From the NCBI GenBank assembly GCA_910586365.1, contig CAJUGP010000008.1, positions 1 to 62,089 of the forward strand: a stretch of 62,089 bases of DNA. The letters run 5' to 3'. Shown piece by piece: positions 38,174 to 48,101 of the stretch. Source of the DNA: an uncultured Christensenella sp. Its GTDB lineage: Bacteria > Bacillota > Clostridia > Christensenellales > Borkfalkiaceae. The notes under the pieces are model-generated. The model ran no database searches. It had not been told where the DNA came from and worked only from the letters and a program-made list of their open reading frames with translations. Position 1 is the stretch's first letter. Every line of letters begins with the position of its first letter. Position numbers and translations under genes: made by a program.

Positions 38174-40300
38174 ATTCGAGCTTCTGCGTACTTCGTGCAC
38201 GTTCGTATGATTTTTGATTTTGTTGATCAGCACCTCGACGTCCTGTCGGTTATTGAGCGAAACGGTAAAATCCACGATAAACAGTCCGTTTTTATCGTAT
38301 CTGCCGTTGATCGAAGTAATTTCGAGTTTCAGCTCCGCACAGCTGCCCGACACTGCCGAGAGCGCCGCCACTTGATTTTCCGCCATGACGATGAGCGCCG
38401 CGCGGAACCGCGCCGCCCCCTCGCGCACGATCCAATCGGCAGGCTGCAAGCGTTCTGGCTCGACGTTGCGCATGTTCGGGCAGTCCTTTCTGTGCACGAC
38501 CACGCCGCGCCCGCGCGAAACGAACCCCACGATTTCGTCGCCGGGAACGGGCGAACAGCATCCCGCAAACGAAACGAGCAGCCCCGCCGTACCCTTGATC
38601 GTGACCGAACCCTTTGCGCCGTGTTCGCGGAAGGGCTGCACTTCCACCGACTGCGGCACCTCTTTGCGGTAATAGTCGAGCAGCTTGAACAGCACCTGAT
38701 TGGTGGAAATCGCGCCGTAACCGATCGCGGAGAACATTTCGTCCTGTCCGTCGAAAGAGAATTTCGACGATATTTTTTTGAAGCTCTCGGCGGTGAGCAG
38801 ATCGGAAAGCGCAACGCCCTTTGTTTTAGCGGCTTTTTCGAGCATGGTTTTGCCGAGGCGGATATTCTCCTCTTTCATGGTCTTGCGGTAGAACGATTTG
38901 ATCTTCGCCCGCGCCGAAGGAGATTTTATGAATTTGAGCCAATCGCGCGAAGGTCCTTTGCTCGCAGGCGAAGTTATAATTTCCACCACGTCGCCCAATT
39001 CGAGCTGCGAATTGAGCGGAACGATTTTGCCGTTGACCTTCGCGCCCGTGCAGTGATTGCCTACTTCGGAGTGAATGGCGTAAGCAAAATCCACGGGCGT
39101 CGCGCCTGCGGGAAGGGAGATGACCTTGCTTTGCGGCGTAAACACCAGCAATTCGGTGGAATACAGCTCGCCGCGCACGGTATCCATAAATTCTTTGGAG
39201 TCCTTCAAACCGCCTTGCAATTCCATGACTTCGCGGATCCACGACATGCGTTGATCGAGCGACGACGCCGTATCGCGCTGTTCTTTATATTTCCAATGCG
39301 CCGCGATACCGTATTCCGCCGTGCGGTGCATTTCTTCCGTACGGATCTGAATTTCAAACGGCTGCCCGAAGTTGGTGACGACGGTGGTATGCAGCGACTG
39401 ATACAAGTTGGGTTTGGGCGTGGCGATATAATCCTTGATTCGCCCCGGCACGGGCTTCCATTTTTTATGGATTTTTCCGAGCACCTCGTAACATTCGTCC
39501 ACCGTACCCACGATCACGCGCACGGCGGTGAGATCGTAAATCTGGTCGAACGACTTGTTTTTGGTTTTCATCTTTTTATAGATTGAATAAAAATGCTTGG
39601 GGCGCCCGAACACTTCGCCCATGATGCCGCTTTCTTTGAGAATCCCGTTGATCTCTTCCACGACGAAATCGACAAAGCGGTTGCGCTCTTCCAACTTCTG
39701 GTGAATATTCTCGACCAAATACTCGAACGCGGCGGGTTCGAGATATTTCAAGCACAAATCTTCCAACTCGCACTTCACTTGCGAAATACCCAATCTTCCC
39801 GCGATCGGCGTGTAAATATCGAGCGTTTCGTGCGCCATTTTTCTCTGCCGTTCCGCCGAAAGAAAATTCAGCGAACGCATGTTGTGCAGTCGGTCGGCAA
39901 GCTTGATAATGATGACGCGGATATCCTTCGCCATGGCGATAAAAATTTTGCGGAAATTTTCCGCTTCCGCCTCTTCTTCCGACTTGAACACGATTTTATC
40001 GAGTTTGGTTACGCCCGAAACAAGCTCAAGCACCTCGTCGCCGAATTCGCGGCGCACGTCCTCTTCGGTCGCCTCGGTATCTTCGATCACGTCGTGCAGC
40101 AGGGCGGCGGCGATCGTGGCGGCGTCCAGCCCTAAATCGATGAGAATTTCGGCAACCGCGCAAGGATGAATAAAATACGGTTCGCCCGAGGCGCGTTTTT
40201 GATTGCTATGCGCCTCTTTTGCAAAATCGTAGGCATGCAAAAGCATTTCGCGGTCCTTTCCCGCATAATTTTCGTAAATTTTCATCAAACAGGTTTTCAT
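38171..40300 (-). CDS. relA: Bifunctional (p)ppGpp synthetase/hydrolase
   Basis: 709 residues. HD hydrolase (HPCAVAEIL, LLHDVIEDTEA), RelA synthetase (YDLTAVRVIV, GRIKDYIATPKPNLYQSLHT), TGS (STELLVFTPQSK, PAGATPVDFAY) and a C-terminal ACT domain. Makes and degrades the stringent-response alarmone. GAGGTGG sets the start. Follows recJ, as is usual. Confidence 0.95.
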   Translation of the reverse strand: MKTCLMKIYENYAGKDREMLLHAYDFAKEAHSNQKRASGEPYFIHPCAVAEILIDLGLDAATIAAALLHDVIEDTEATEEDVRREFGDEVLELVSGVTKLDKIVFKSEEEAEAENFRKIFIAMAKDIRVIIIKLADRLHNMRSLNFLSAERQRKMAHETLDIYTPIAGRLGISQVKCELEDLCLKYLEPAAFEYLVENIHQKLEERNRFVDFVVEEINGILKESGIMGEVFGRPKHFYSIYKKMKTKNKSFDQIYDLTAVRVIVGTVDECYEVLGKIHKKWKPVPGRIKDYIATPKPNLYQSLHTTVVTNFGQPFEIQIRTEEMHRTAEYGIAAHWKYKEQRDTASSLDQRMSWIREVMELQGGLKDSKEFMDTVRGELYSTELLVFTPQSKVISLPAGATPVDFAYAIHSEVGNHCTGAKVNGKIVPLNSQLELGDVVEIITSPASKGPSRDWLKFIKSPSARAKIKSFYRKTMKEENIRLGKTMLEKAAKTKGVALSDLLTAESFKKISSKFSFDGQDEMFSAIGYGAISTNQVLFKLLDYYRKEVPQSVEVQPFREHGAKGSVTIKGTAGLLVSFAGCCSPVPGDEIVGFVSRGRGVVVHRKDCPNMRNVEPERLQPADWIVREGAARFRAALIVMAENQVAALSAVSGSCAELKLEITSINGRYDKNGLFIVDFTVSLNNRQDVEVLINKIKNHTNVHEVRRSSN

Positions 40301-40329
40301 ATAACCACCTCTATTTTTCCGATCCCCCT

Positions 40330-42660
40330 TTACAAGGTTGGCTCGCCGTCCTGCAATTTCACCGTACGGTCGTAGATCAAGCTGTCGCTGAGCGACGCTT
40401 TTTTTCCGCGGACGACGTGCGCGCCGCCGTTTTCAAACGCGATCAAGCCAAGCTCCTCGAATACCGCCAAGGCAAACAGAAACTGTTTGGGCGCGTACCC
40501 CAACGCGTTGCACGCGCGCGTGACGGCGGCAAGATCGCCGCTTTCGCCGACGAGCAGCCCCTCGTTTCCGCGGATCGCCGCAAAGATACCCAAGAGAAAA
40601 TCGCGCGTCGTTTCGAGCGAAAGCAAATCTTTATAGCCCGCTTCTTCGCACGCGTAAACGCGCGCGCTGCCCGTATCGTACGTAAAGGCGGCGGGCATGT
40701 CGAGGAATACCACCTCGCGGAACGCCGACAAATCGACGTCGGGTTCGGGTGCGTAAAGCACGGCGTTTTCGAGATTGCCCGCGCTCAGCCGAAAGGTTTC
40801 CGTGCGGCATTCGGGCAGACGGTAACGCGTAAGCGCAGCCTTTTCGTGCACGACGGCGCATAAGCCGTAACGGCAGGCGTTCCATTTTTCGATCAAGAGG
40901 CGTTCGGTCTGTTCCCGATCCAATAGCTCGGCTTTTTGTCCGCGCGGCTGCCCCTTCAACGCGCGCAGCGCGTTCTCGAAGGCGTCCAATTCGACGTCGC
41001 CGCCGCTGATCCCTTCGTACAGAACGGCGCGCACAAACCCTTTGAGATATTCTCTTCCGCGGAATTTAGAGAGATTGAATTCGTATACGAGCGTTTTATC
41101 CAAATCGTCGCGCAGCAAACGCAGGTCCTTTGCCCCGTTAAAATACATGTAAGGAAAATTGCCGCTGTTGAACGTGACGTGCGGCGAAAGCGCCTTGACG
41201 GGCGCCGCCGAAAGCCGTTTCGCCTGCGCCGTGAAGAGCGGGCGCGGATTGCCGATGCCGAACGGCTCCAACCGCGCCAGCTCGCGCGCAAGCCGTTCTC
41301 CCCCGTCGCCCGCACCCACGACGGTGAGCGTGGGAATAAAATCCTCGCGCGCGTAATGCGTTCCGATATACTCATCGAGGGCATGGCGGAGCTTTTCAAA
41401 ATTCTCCGCGCGCACATTGATGCCCGCCGCCTGCGCGTGTCCGCCGAACTCCTCGATATGCTCGCCGCACGCTTTGAGCGCCTCGAAGATATTAACGTTC
41501 TCGATACTGCGCGCGCTGCCGCGCATCATACTGCCGTGCTTGACGAAGAGAAGCGCGGGGCGCGAAAACTCTTCGGCGATCCGCGCCGCGACGATCCCCA
41601 CGAATCCCGCGTTCCAATTTTCGCCCGCGATCATCACAACGTTCCCGTAAGCGCCTTCCTGCCGCACCGTGCGCACCGCCTGCGCGTAAAGCGCGTCGCA
41701 AGCCTGCTGACGGTCGGCGTTGTACGCGTTGAGCCGCTGCGCCAACGCTTCGATTTCATCCCCGTCGTCGCTTGTGAAAAGCCGTAACGCCGCTTTGGCG
41801 TCGCCCATTCTGCCCGCGGCGTTGATGCGCGGCGCAATCGAAAAGGAAAGCGTCTGCGCCGTCACTTCGCTCGTCTTTCCGAGCAGCGCGGCAAACGCGG
41901 GACGGGGATTTTTTTCAATGCGTTTTAACCCTTCCGCCACGATATCGCGGTTTTCATGCGTTAAGGGCACGCTGTCCGCCACCGTGGAAAGCGCGGCGAA
42001 ATCGATCAGCTCCATCGCCCGATCGCCGATCAGCGCCGCCGCAAGCTTGAACGCCACGCCCGCGCCGCAAAGATTATCGTACGGATAATCGTCTTTGAGC
42101 TTGGGATTGATAATAATGCAGTCGGGCAGCTGCTCGGGAAGCTCGTGGTGGTCGGTCACGATGGCGTATGCGCCCTGTTCCTTGATATATTCGACCTCTT
42201 TGCGGTTGGAAATACCGCAGTCGACGGTGATAAACAGATCGGGCATACATTCGTCGAAAATATCGTCGATCGCCTTTATGTTCATGCCGTACCCTTGCGT
42301 CCGCTCGGGAACGTACACGTACGGTTCGATGCCGAACGCGCGCAGCGCGCGCGAAAGGATCGCGCAGGCGCCGATGCCGTCGGCGTCGTAATCGCCGAAC
42401 ACCGCCACGCTCCACCCTTCGTCGCGCGCCGTCGTGATCAGCTCGACCGCCTCGCGCATGCCCTTCATGCAAAAGGGCGAAAGCAGACGCTCGCACGAGG
42501 GGTTCAAAAAGCGCTCCGCCTTTTCCTCCGTGTTCATGCCGCGCGAATAAAGGATGCCCGCCGTCGTTTCGGTGATGCGGAACGCGCGCGCAAGCGCCCT
42601 CACTTCGCTTTGTTGTTCGGTTGTAAACGTAAATTCACGTTGCAGTCTTTTCATAAACAA
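40330..42660 (-). CDS. recJ: Single-strand DNA exonuclease RecJ
   Basis: 776 residues. DHH phosphoesterase motifs GDYDADGIGA, FITVDCGIS, VTDHHELPE, the DHHA1 NAAGRMGDAKAAL, then an OB-like domain and the extra C-terminal region of Bacillota RecJ. 5'-3' exonuclease in recombination and repair. Confidence 0.95.
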   Translation of the reverse strand: MFMKRLQREFTFTTEQQSEVRALARAFRITETTAGILYSRGMNTEEKAERFLNPSCERLLSPFCMKGMREAVELITTARDEGWSVAVFGDYDADGIGACAILSRALRAFGIEPYVYVPERTQGYGMNIKAIDDIFDECMPDLFITVDCGISNRKEVEYIKEQGAYAIVTDHHELPEQLPDCIIINPKLKDDYPYDNLCGAGVAFKLAAALIGDRAMELIDFAALSTVADSVPLTHENRDIVAEGLKRIEKNPRPAFAALLGKTSEVTAQTLSFSIAPRINAAGRMGDAKAALRLFTSDDGDEIEALAQRLNAYNADRQQACDALYAQAVRTVRQEGAYGNVVMIAGENWNAGFVGIVAARIAEEFSRPALLFVKHGSMMRGSARSIENVNIFEALKACGEHIEEFGGHAQAAGINVRAENFEKLRHALDEYIGTHYAREDFIPTLTVVGAGDGGERLARELARLEPFGIGNPRPLFTAQAKRLSAAPVKALSPHVTFNSGNFPYMYFNGAKDLRLLRDDLDKTLVYEFNLSKFRGREYLKGFVRAVLYEGISGGDVELDAFENALRALKGQPRGQKAELLDREQTERLLIEKWNACRYGLCAVVHEKAALTRYRLPECRTETFRLSAGNLENAVLYAPEPDVDLSAFREVVFLDMPAAFTYDTGSARVYACEEAGYKDLLSLETTRDFLLGIFAAIRGNEGLLVGESGDLAAVTRACNALGYAPKQFLFALAVFEELGLIAFENGGAHVVRGKKASLSDSLIYDRTVKLQDGEPTL

Positions 42661-42677
42661 TCCTGTAAAAATTCAAA

Positions 42678-42703
42678 AAACGGCGGGGTGAGCCCCGCCG
42701 TTT
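42678..42703 (-). terminator. Terminator after secF
   Basis: AAACGGCGGGG ctca CCCCGCCGTTT, with T run leftward. Confidence 0.85.
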
Positions 42704-42717
42704 CGGCTATTTCTCGA

Positions 42718-43737
42718 TCAAGACTCCGTTTCGACAGCCTTAACGCTTTTCTTTTTGCCTTTGTTCTTTCCGTGCGTTTCCTTCCACTTATCGAACGCCG
42801 TTTTCACGTGCACGTGGAGCGCCGGTCCGACGATCAAACTCGAATACAGCGGCAGCGCTGCGGGAACGGTCAGGGAGAAGAAGAATATCCGCGAAAGCGG
42901 CGTTGCCACCGCGCCCGCTATGATCGCAAACAAGGCAAGCGCACCTCCGCAGCAAACGGTAAGCAGCCAATTTTCGCGGCGCACTTTGCAAACGATCTCG
43001 TCGGCGGTGCTTGCCGCAAATTCGGGATTCTTTACGGTATCCTTGAGCTTCATGCACTGCAAAAGCCACAGGATAACCGATACGAGCGCGGCGACCGCGG
43101 CATATACGAGCGGTCCATAGAAGTAAACGGGAATGCGGAACACCGCAAACAGCGCGGCGGTCAGCACCGCGTCGTGCGCGCACACCGTAAGCCCCGTCAG
43201 CGCGCAGCCCACGCCGTAACGCACCCCGACGTAAATAAGCGCAACGAACACCGCAACGCCGATCGCAAGCGCGCCGCGCCAATACGATTCGGCATACACG
43301 CGCGTTTGGATCGCAAAATCATGAACGGTGACGGCAAAGTCGCTGTCGTTTTCCGCAAACGACGCCGTTGCCGCAAGCACCGCCGTTTTCACCGAGGCAA
43401 GCTTTTCCGCGCCTACGTCGGCGGAAATTTCGTAAACGATCTTCACGTGAACGGTCTTTCCGAAGGATTCGGAATCGACCTGTTCCTGACGCACCTTGCG
43501 CAGAACCGTCACGCCCGCGTCCTTCACCGCTTTGTCGCACGCGTCCGTTACCAGCTCTTCGCCGTTTTCCGCGTTGATCGTAATAACGCCGAATTCCACT
43601 TCCACGGTGCTGTTTTTCCCGTTTTCCGCGGTATAGTTGAAATCGAGCAGACAAAGAAGTATGATTCCCGCTATGATAAACACTGCCGAAACGGCAAGCC
43701 ATACGGGGAGAAGCTTATTGATCGAACGTTTATTCAT
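42718..43737 (-). CDS. secF: Protein translocase subunit SecF
   Basis: 339 residues from ATG 43,737, overlapping secD by eight bases (ATGAATAA). N-terminal TM, a large periplasmic-type domain, and about five C-terminal TMs with the RND-like YVGVRYGVGCALTGLTVCAHD helix. With SecD it uses the proton gradient to pull preproteins out. C-terminus is basic (KKKSVKAVETES). Confidence 0.9.
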   Translation of the reverse strand: MNKRSINKLLPVWLAVSAVFIIAGIILLCLLDFNYTAENGKNSTVEVEFGVITINAENGEELVTDACDKAVKDAGVTVLRKVRQEQVDSESFGKTVHVKIVYEISADVGAEKLASVKTAVLAATASFAENDSDFAVTVHDFAIQTRVYAESYWRGALAIGVAVFVALIYVGVRYGVGCALTGLTVCAHDAVLTAALFAVFRIPVYFYGPLVYAAVAALVSVILWLLQCMKLKDTVKNPEFAASTADEIVCKVRRENWLLTVCCGGALALFAIIAGAVATPLSRIFFFSLTVPAALPLYSSLIVGPALHVHVKTAFDKWKETHGKNKGKKKSVKAVETES

Positions 43738-45322
43738 CGTCGGATTCCTCCACCTTGAAGTTGCAGAATGCGCGCTTATTCTTTGCAAGCGCCATCATGG
43801 TCGCCCAAGTGAAACGGTTGATCACAAGCGAGCCAAGCCCCGAGAACACCGCGAGCAAGCCCACCGTGAAGAGGAACGACGTAATATTCGTGATCGCTAT
43901 GCCGAAGCCCACGAACCCGATGAGCGCGAGCACGATATGCAGATCGAAAAGATGCCACGTGCACTTTTTATAGCCCGTTTTCACCGAGGACGCGATCGTT
44001 TTACCAAGCTCGTATTCCTTTCTCGCATACTCGAAGGTGATCGCGTTTGAAAGGCTGAGCACGCCGAGCATGAGCATAAACGCCGTAAACGTTTCCACGC
44101 TGAGCGTGAGGAAGGGAATCGACCAAACGCAGAGCACGGTTGCGATCGTGAAGAGCAGGCAGGTGTACAGATGCACGAACCCCAAAAGACGGTAACGGAA
44201 GAAGAAAAATCCGAGCATGAGCGCCGCGCAAATCCCGAATACGATATACATAAACATGAGCGCGTTCGTGCCGTAAGCACCTTCGAGCACGTACGTGCCG
44301 CCGAGCGAGAACACAAGATCGGTTTCGCTGCCGCCGAGCGCGCTGTGCAACAGCGTTGCCACGGTGGAAGCGATTTCGCGCGTGTAAACAGACGAACTGA
44401 TATAAACGTCGTCGTCAAGCGGATCTTTCACGGTGAGCGAAATCACCGATTCGCCGCCCACACTGAAATAAAGCGTGTTGCTCGATTCCGACGAGGCGCC
44501 GCTCGTCTTTTCCTTCAAAATCTTTTTGCCCTCTTCCGTAAGCTTCACGTGCACGAAGGAATTGCCGTTGCGCGTGACCGATTCCACGCTTTTCACGTAA
44601 TCGGTGATCGCGTCGGAGCTGCGCACGGGCATGATCTGTTCCGCCGTATCGGCATTCGAGCCGTATTCGATCGTGAACGCGCCCGTGTAGCCGAAGTAGG
44701 CGAGCGTCGTCTGTTCGCCGTCCATTTCCTGCGGAAGGAATACGCGGATCGCGTAATCGTCCTGCACGTCCACGCGCACGCCGTCCTGACGCAAACGCGC
44801 ATAACGGTTTACGATTGTATCGCGCGCGGCAGTGAAAGACGCTTTGAACTCTTCGGTGGGAAGGTTGTCCTCTCCGACAATGCCGTCCGCATCGTCGTCG
44901 CCCTTAAAAAGATAAAGCGCGTTGCCGTAAGCAACGTAATTGGCTTTGTATTCCTCGTACGTTTCCGTCGCTTCTTCAAGACGGTTTTCAAGCTCGGCTT
45001 TCTTTACGGCGTTGGTTTCGGCTTCGACCTGTTCGGTATAGGAAGCGACGAGCGCCTCGTACCCCGCCAGATTTTCCTCGTATTCCTGCGCGGAAACGAC
45101 GCCTTCGGGATAATACACGCCGACGTAGCCGCCGCCCAAATACCCGTCGCCCGAGCCGTACGGCGCGCCCAAATCGGCGTCCTTCTGCGTCAAGCTCAGC
45201 ACGGAGTTGAACTTGTGCAGGTTGTTTTGTCCGTAGGGAAACGAAACAAAGCACACGAACCCCAAAACGGCGATGAGCAGCGTATAAAACGCAATAAATA
45301 TCGCCGATTTTACCTTTCCCAT
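43730..45322 (-). CDS. secD: Protein translocase subunit SecD
   Basis: 530 residues from ATG 45,322 with AGGAGG upstream. N-terminal TM, then a long periplasmic domain with an insert (VSAQEYEENLAGYEALVASY) and the P1-like region (LRQDGVRVDVQDDYAI), followed by the membrane half. Preceded by its own promoter. Confidence 0.9.
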   Translation of the reverse strand: MGKVKSAIFIAFYTLLIAVLGFVCFVSFPYGQNNLHKFNSVLSLTQKDADLGAPYGSGDGYLGGGYVGVYYPEGVVSAQEYEENLAGYEALVASYTEQVEAETNAVKKAELENRLEEATETYEEYKANYVAYGNALYLFKGDDDADGIVGEDNLPTEEFKASFTAARDTIVNRYARLRQDGVRVDVQDDYAIRVFLPQEMDGEQTTLAYFGYTGAFTIEYGSNADTAEQIMPVRSSDAITDYVKSVESVTRNGNSFVHVKLTEEGKKILKEKTSGASSESSNTLYFSVGGESVISLTVKDPLDDDVYISSSVYTREIASTVATLLHSALGGSETDLVFSLGGTYVLEGAYGTNALMFMYIVFGICAALMLGFFFFRYRLLGFVHLYTCLLFTIATVLCVWSIPFLTLSVETFTAFMLMLGVLSLSNAITFEYARKEYELGKTIASSVKTGYKKCTWHLFDLHIVLALIGFVGFGIAITNITSFLFTVGLLAVFSGLGSLVINRFTWATMMALAKNKRAFCNFKVEESDDE

Positions 45323-45391
45323 TGAATTCCTCCTATCGATTCGGGACAAGCCCGAGAAAGAAAATGCAGTTTGATTTTACCCGCTTATATC

Positions 45392-45420
45392 ATTATATAT
45401 AATTAAAGGGCGTCCGTCAA
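45392..45420 (-). promoter_or_regulatory. secD-secF promoter
   Basis: TTGACG (45,415-45,420), 17 bp, TATAAT (45,392-45,397), inside the AGGGC/GCCCT hairpin that may end the upstream SCIFF operon. Confidence 0.7.
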
Positions 45421-45439
45421 GCCGAAAAGCCCTCTTATT

Positions 45440-46759
45440 TTAATTTTTCGCCGTATTTTCGCGCGATTTCCGCACAGCGAGAACGTGCATCGCGCATTCC
45501 ACGCGCTTTTTCATCATGGCGCAGGTCATGGCGTACGGCTCGTCGATATCGCCGTTGTAATGGAAGTTATTCGCGCTGCAACCGCCCGAGCAAATAAACT
45601 TCGCAAAACAGTTTTCGCACGCTTTGCGCGTGAAAAGACAGCTGTTTGCAAAACGGGCGCGCAGATCGGCGTCGATCTTGCCCTCGAACACGTTGCCCAT
45701 GTAAAAACGCTTATCGCCCGCAAACTGATGGCAGGGATACAGATCGCCGTTCGGCACGACGGAAAAATATTCGTTGCCCGCGCCGCACGCCGAAACGCGC
45801 TTTTCGAGGCACGGACCGCCTTCCAAATCGACGTTGAAATGGAAAAAATTAAACCCTTTGCCCTGCTCCTCGTATTCGAGATAGCGTTCGGCAAGCAATT
45901 CGTATTCGCGTTCGATCGCGGGGAGATGCTCCTGTTTGATCTGCAAATCGTCGATCTCGGTAACGACGGGTTCGAGCGAGATCGAATCGAAGCCGCTGTC
46001 CGCCAGAAAGAGCACGTCTTTGGAGAAATCGAGATTTTTCGCCGTGAACGTGCCGCGCACGTAATAATGCCTGCCGCCGCGCAGCTTGACGAACTGTTTG
46101 ATTTTTTCGAGCACGATCTCGAAGCTGCCCTTGCCGTTCACCGTTTTGCGCACGGCGTCGTGCACCTCTTTTCTGCCGTCGATCGAAAGCACGACGTTTT
46201 CCATTTCTTCGTTGCAGAACGAAATGATCTCGTCGTTCAAGAGCAGCGCGTTGGTCGTCGTCGTGAACAAAAACTTTTTCCCGCGCTTTTGCGCCTCGGC
46301 TTTGGCATAATATACGGTGTCGCGGATGACCGCGAAATTCATGAACGGTTCGCCGCCGAAAAAGTCGATTTCGAGCACCTTGCGATCGCCGCTTTCGCGG
46401 ATAAGCATATCGACCGCCGCCTTCGCCGTATGCAAGTCCATCATCTCGCGTTTTTGATGATACGCGCCTTCGTCGGCAAAGCAATAACGGCAGCGCATGT
46501 TGCAATCGTGGCAGATATGCAGGCACATCGCCTTCATCTGCGAACGCTTGACGGGGCGCTCTTTGGTCTCTTCGGCATATAACAGACCCGCGTCTTTCAG
46601 TCCTTCGATGTCGGAGAGGATACTTTTTAACTCTTCTGGCGAAACCTCGACGCACTCGCCCTTCAAACAGAGCGCCGTATTCTCGTCGCACTCGTGCAGT
46701 GAACCGCTGCCCGTATCGTAGGCGTAATATTTCTCTTGAAAACGGAATGTGTGTACCAT
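45440..46759 (-). CDS. scfB: SCIFF radical-SAM maturase
   Basis: 439 residues. N-terminal RiPP-recognition-like region, radical-SAM CHDCNMRCRYCFAD cluster, and a C-terminal SPASM region with ACGAGNEYFS, CHQF, CLFTRKACENC and CSGGCSANN cysteines for auxiliary clusters. Installs thioether bridges in the SCIFF peptide encoded next to it. Confidence 0.95.
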   Translation of the reverse strand: MVHTFRFQEKYYAYDTGSGSLHECDENTALCLKGECVEVSPEELKSILSDIEGLKDAGLLYAEETKERPVKRSQMKAMCLHICHDCNMRCRYCFADEGAYHQKREMMDLHTAKAAVDMLIRESGDRKVLEIDFFGGEPFMNFAVIRDTVYYAKAEAQKRGKKFLFTTTTNALLLNDEIISFCNEEMENVVLSIDGRKEVHDAVRKTVNGKGSFEIVLEKIKQFVKLRGGRHYYVRGTFTAKNLDFSKDVLFLADSGFDSISLEPVVTEIDDLQIKQEHLPAIEREYELLAERYLEYEEQGKGFNFFHFNVDLEGGPCLEKRVSACGAGNEYFSVVPNGDLYPCHQFAGDKRFYMGNVFEGKIDADLRARFANSCLFTRKACENCFAKFICSGGCSANNFHYNGDIDEPYAMTCAMMKKRVECAMHVLAVRKSRENTAKN

Positions 46760-46828
46760 GGAATTCCTTTTTTTAACGCGAAAAACCGAGGAGGGCGTTG
46801 CGCCTCTCCCCGCGTCTTTCCGAAAAAA

Positions 46829-46981
46829 TTACTTTCTTTCGATCTTCTGCTCTTTCGTCGTGCGTTCGCAGGACTGATTCCCGACCGTGCAGCTCGTTTT
46901 GCAGGCGGACTGGCAGGTGCTTCTGCATTCGCCGCAGCCCGTAACGCACTTTTTCTCGGGTTTTGCAACCGTCTTGATCAT
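46829..46981 (-). CDS. scfA: SCIFF ribosomal peptide precursor
   Basis: 50 residues from ATG 46,981. CGECRSTCQSACKTSC plus flanking cysteines (seven in all) match the six-cysteine SCIFF family found throughout Clostridia. Substrate of the adjacent maturase; function of the product is unknown. Confidence 0.95.
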   Translation of the reverse strand: MIKTVAKPEKKCVTGCGECRSTCQSACKTSCTVGNQSCERTTKEQKIERK

Positions 46982-47047
46982 AGCAAAATCTCCTATGTTT
47001 TTGATAGTATTCATTATACAACCCGCACAAGGATTTTGCAAGCAATT

Positions 47048-47425
47048 TTAGGCTTCTTTCCGCAATTTCGTGCCGAGCAATGCGCCCGCGCCGCCCGCGA
47101 CCGCGCAGACGAAAAGCTCCAACAGGAAGAACAGGCTTACGTGAAAGCCGCCGCCCACCGCCGCGAACGCGAACATTGCCAGAACCGTTCCCGCCAAACC
47201 CGCCGCCAAACCCTTGAACAGCGCGCGCGGACGCTTTATAAAGATCAGACTGAAAATAAAACAGCCGATGAATTTTAACGCCCAGCCGCACACGGTGACG
47301 ATTGTTTGCGCGGGCGACGCAGCTTTAACGATCGCAGCCAAGATCGCCATGGCGATCAAACAGTACACGGTGTAACAGAGCGCGGCTTTCGCCGTTTCCC
47401 ATACGGCGCGCTTAAAATTTTCCAT
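47048..47425 (-). CDS. TIGR04086-like membrane protein
   Basis: 125 residues with four TM helices (ALCYTVYCLIAMAILAAIV, ALKFIGCFIFSLIFI). Small membrane protein typically next to yajC and the SCIFF genes. Function unknown. Confidence 0.8.
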   Translation of the reverse strand: MENFKRAVWETAKAALCYTVYCLIAMAILAAIVKAASPAQTIVTVCGWALKFIGCFIFSLIFIKRPRALFKGLAAGLAGTVLAMFAFAAVGGGFHVSLFFLLELFVCAVAGGAGALLGTKLRKEA

Positions 47426-47461
47426 AAAAAACCTCCGCAGACACTTTAACGTATGCGGAGG
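47426..47461 (-). terminator. Terminator after yajC
   Basis: CCTCCGCA / TGCGGAGG stem with T6 leftward, just before the TIGR04086-like gene start. Confidence 0.8.
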
Positions 47462-47481
47462 AGGTTACAGGTATTCCTAAA

Positions 47482-47961
47482 TTATTCTTCGGTTTTGGCT
47501 TCTTGCTCTGCCTCGGTCGCTTTTTCCTCGACGGGCGCGTCCTTGTCAGCCGTTTCAATCGGCGCGGGCGTTTGAGCGGGCTTTTCGGCGGTCTTTGCCG
47601 CCTTTTCCGCCTTGCGGCGCGCCTCGGCTTCTTCGCGCGCGATCTGCGTCGGTCCCTTCGCGTCGGTCTGCGCAATCAGCTCTTTATCCATCTTCACGTA
47701 CGATTTGCCCGTCGCCTCGCTGCCCGTTTCGATGATCACGGTATTGTCGTCGCACACTTCCGCGACGATGCCGCAGATGCCGCCCGCCGTTTTGACTTTA
47801 TGTCCGGGGCGGATCGCGTCGAGCTGCTCCACGTATTCCTTTTGACGCTGTTTGTTCTTCCTGCCCGAAAAAACGAACCAACCGACAAACAACAGCACCA
47901 CGACGCCCAAGAGAACGTACGTGATAATCGTATTCGTATCAACCAATAAATTTCCGATCAT
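47482..47961 (-). CDS. yajC: Preprotein translocase subunit YajC
   Basis: 159 residues. One TM (ITYVLLGVVVLLFVGWFVF), then the YajC core (IRPGHKVKTAGGICGIVAEV) and an unusually long Ala/Glu-rich C-terminal tail. Accessory to SecDF. Confidence 0.9.
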   Translation of the reverse strand: MIGNLLVDTNTIITYVLLGVVVLLFVGWFVFSGRKNKQRQKEYVEQLDAIRPGHKVKTAGGICGIVAEVCDDNTVIIETGSEATGKSYVKMDKELIAQTDAKGPTQIAREEAEARRKAEKAAKTAEKPAQTPAPIETADKDAPVEEKATEAEQEAKTEE

Positions 47962-48002
47962 AGCAACTCCTTTTGAAAGTACAAAGCTTTCCGTCCTTTT
48001 CT

Positions 48003-48031
48003 ATCATATCTTTTTTTTTGCGATTTGGCAA
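48003..48031 (-). promoter_or_regulatory. yajC promoter
   Basis: TTGCCA (48,026-48,031), 17 bp, TATGAT (48,003-48,008). Confidence 0.65.
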
Positions 48032-48101
48032 GTATTTTTAAGGAAATTTTTCCCTTTTTCCTATTTTTCATACCTCGCCTTCCCACGCGTCGCAGAAAAA
48101 T

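Noticed and set aside
42145..45325. Long plus-strand frames over recJ, secF and secD
   Set aside because: Antisense shadows with Arg/His-rich composition; the minus-strand genes are certain.
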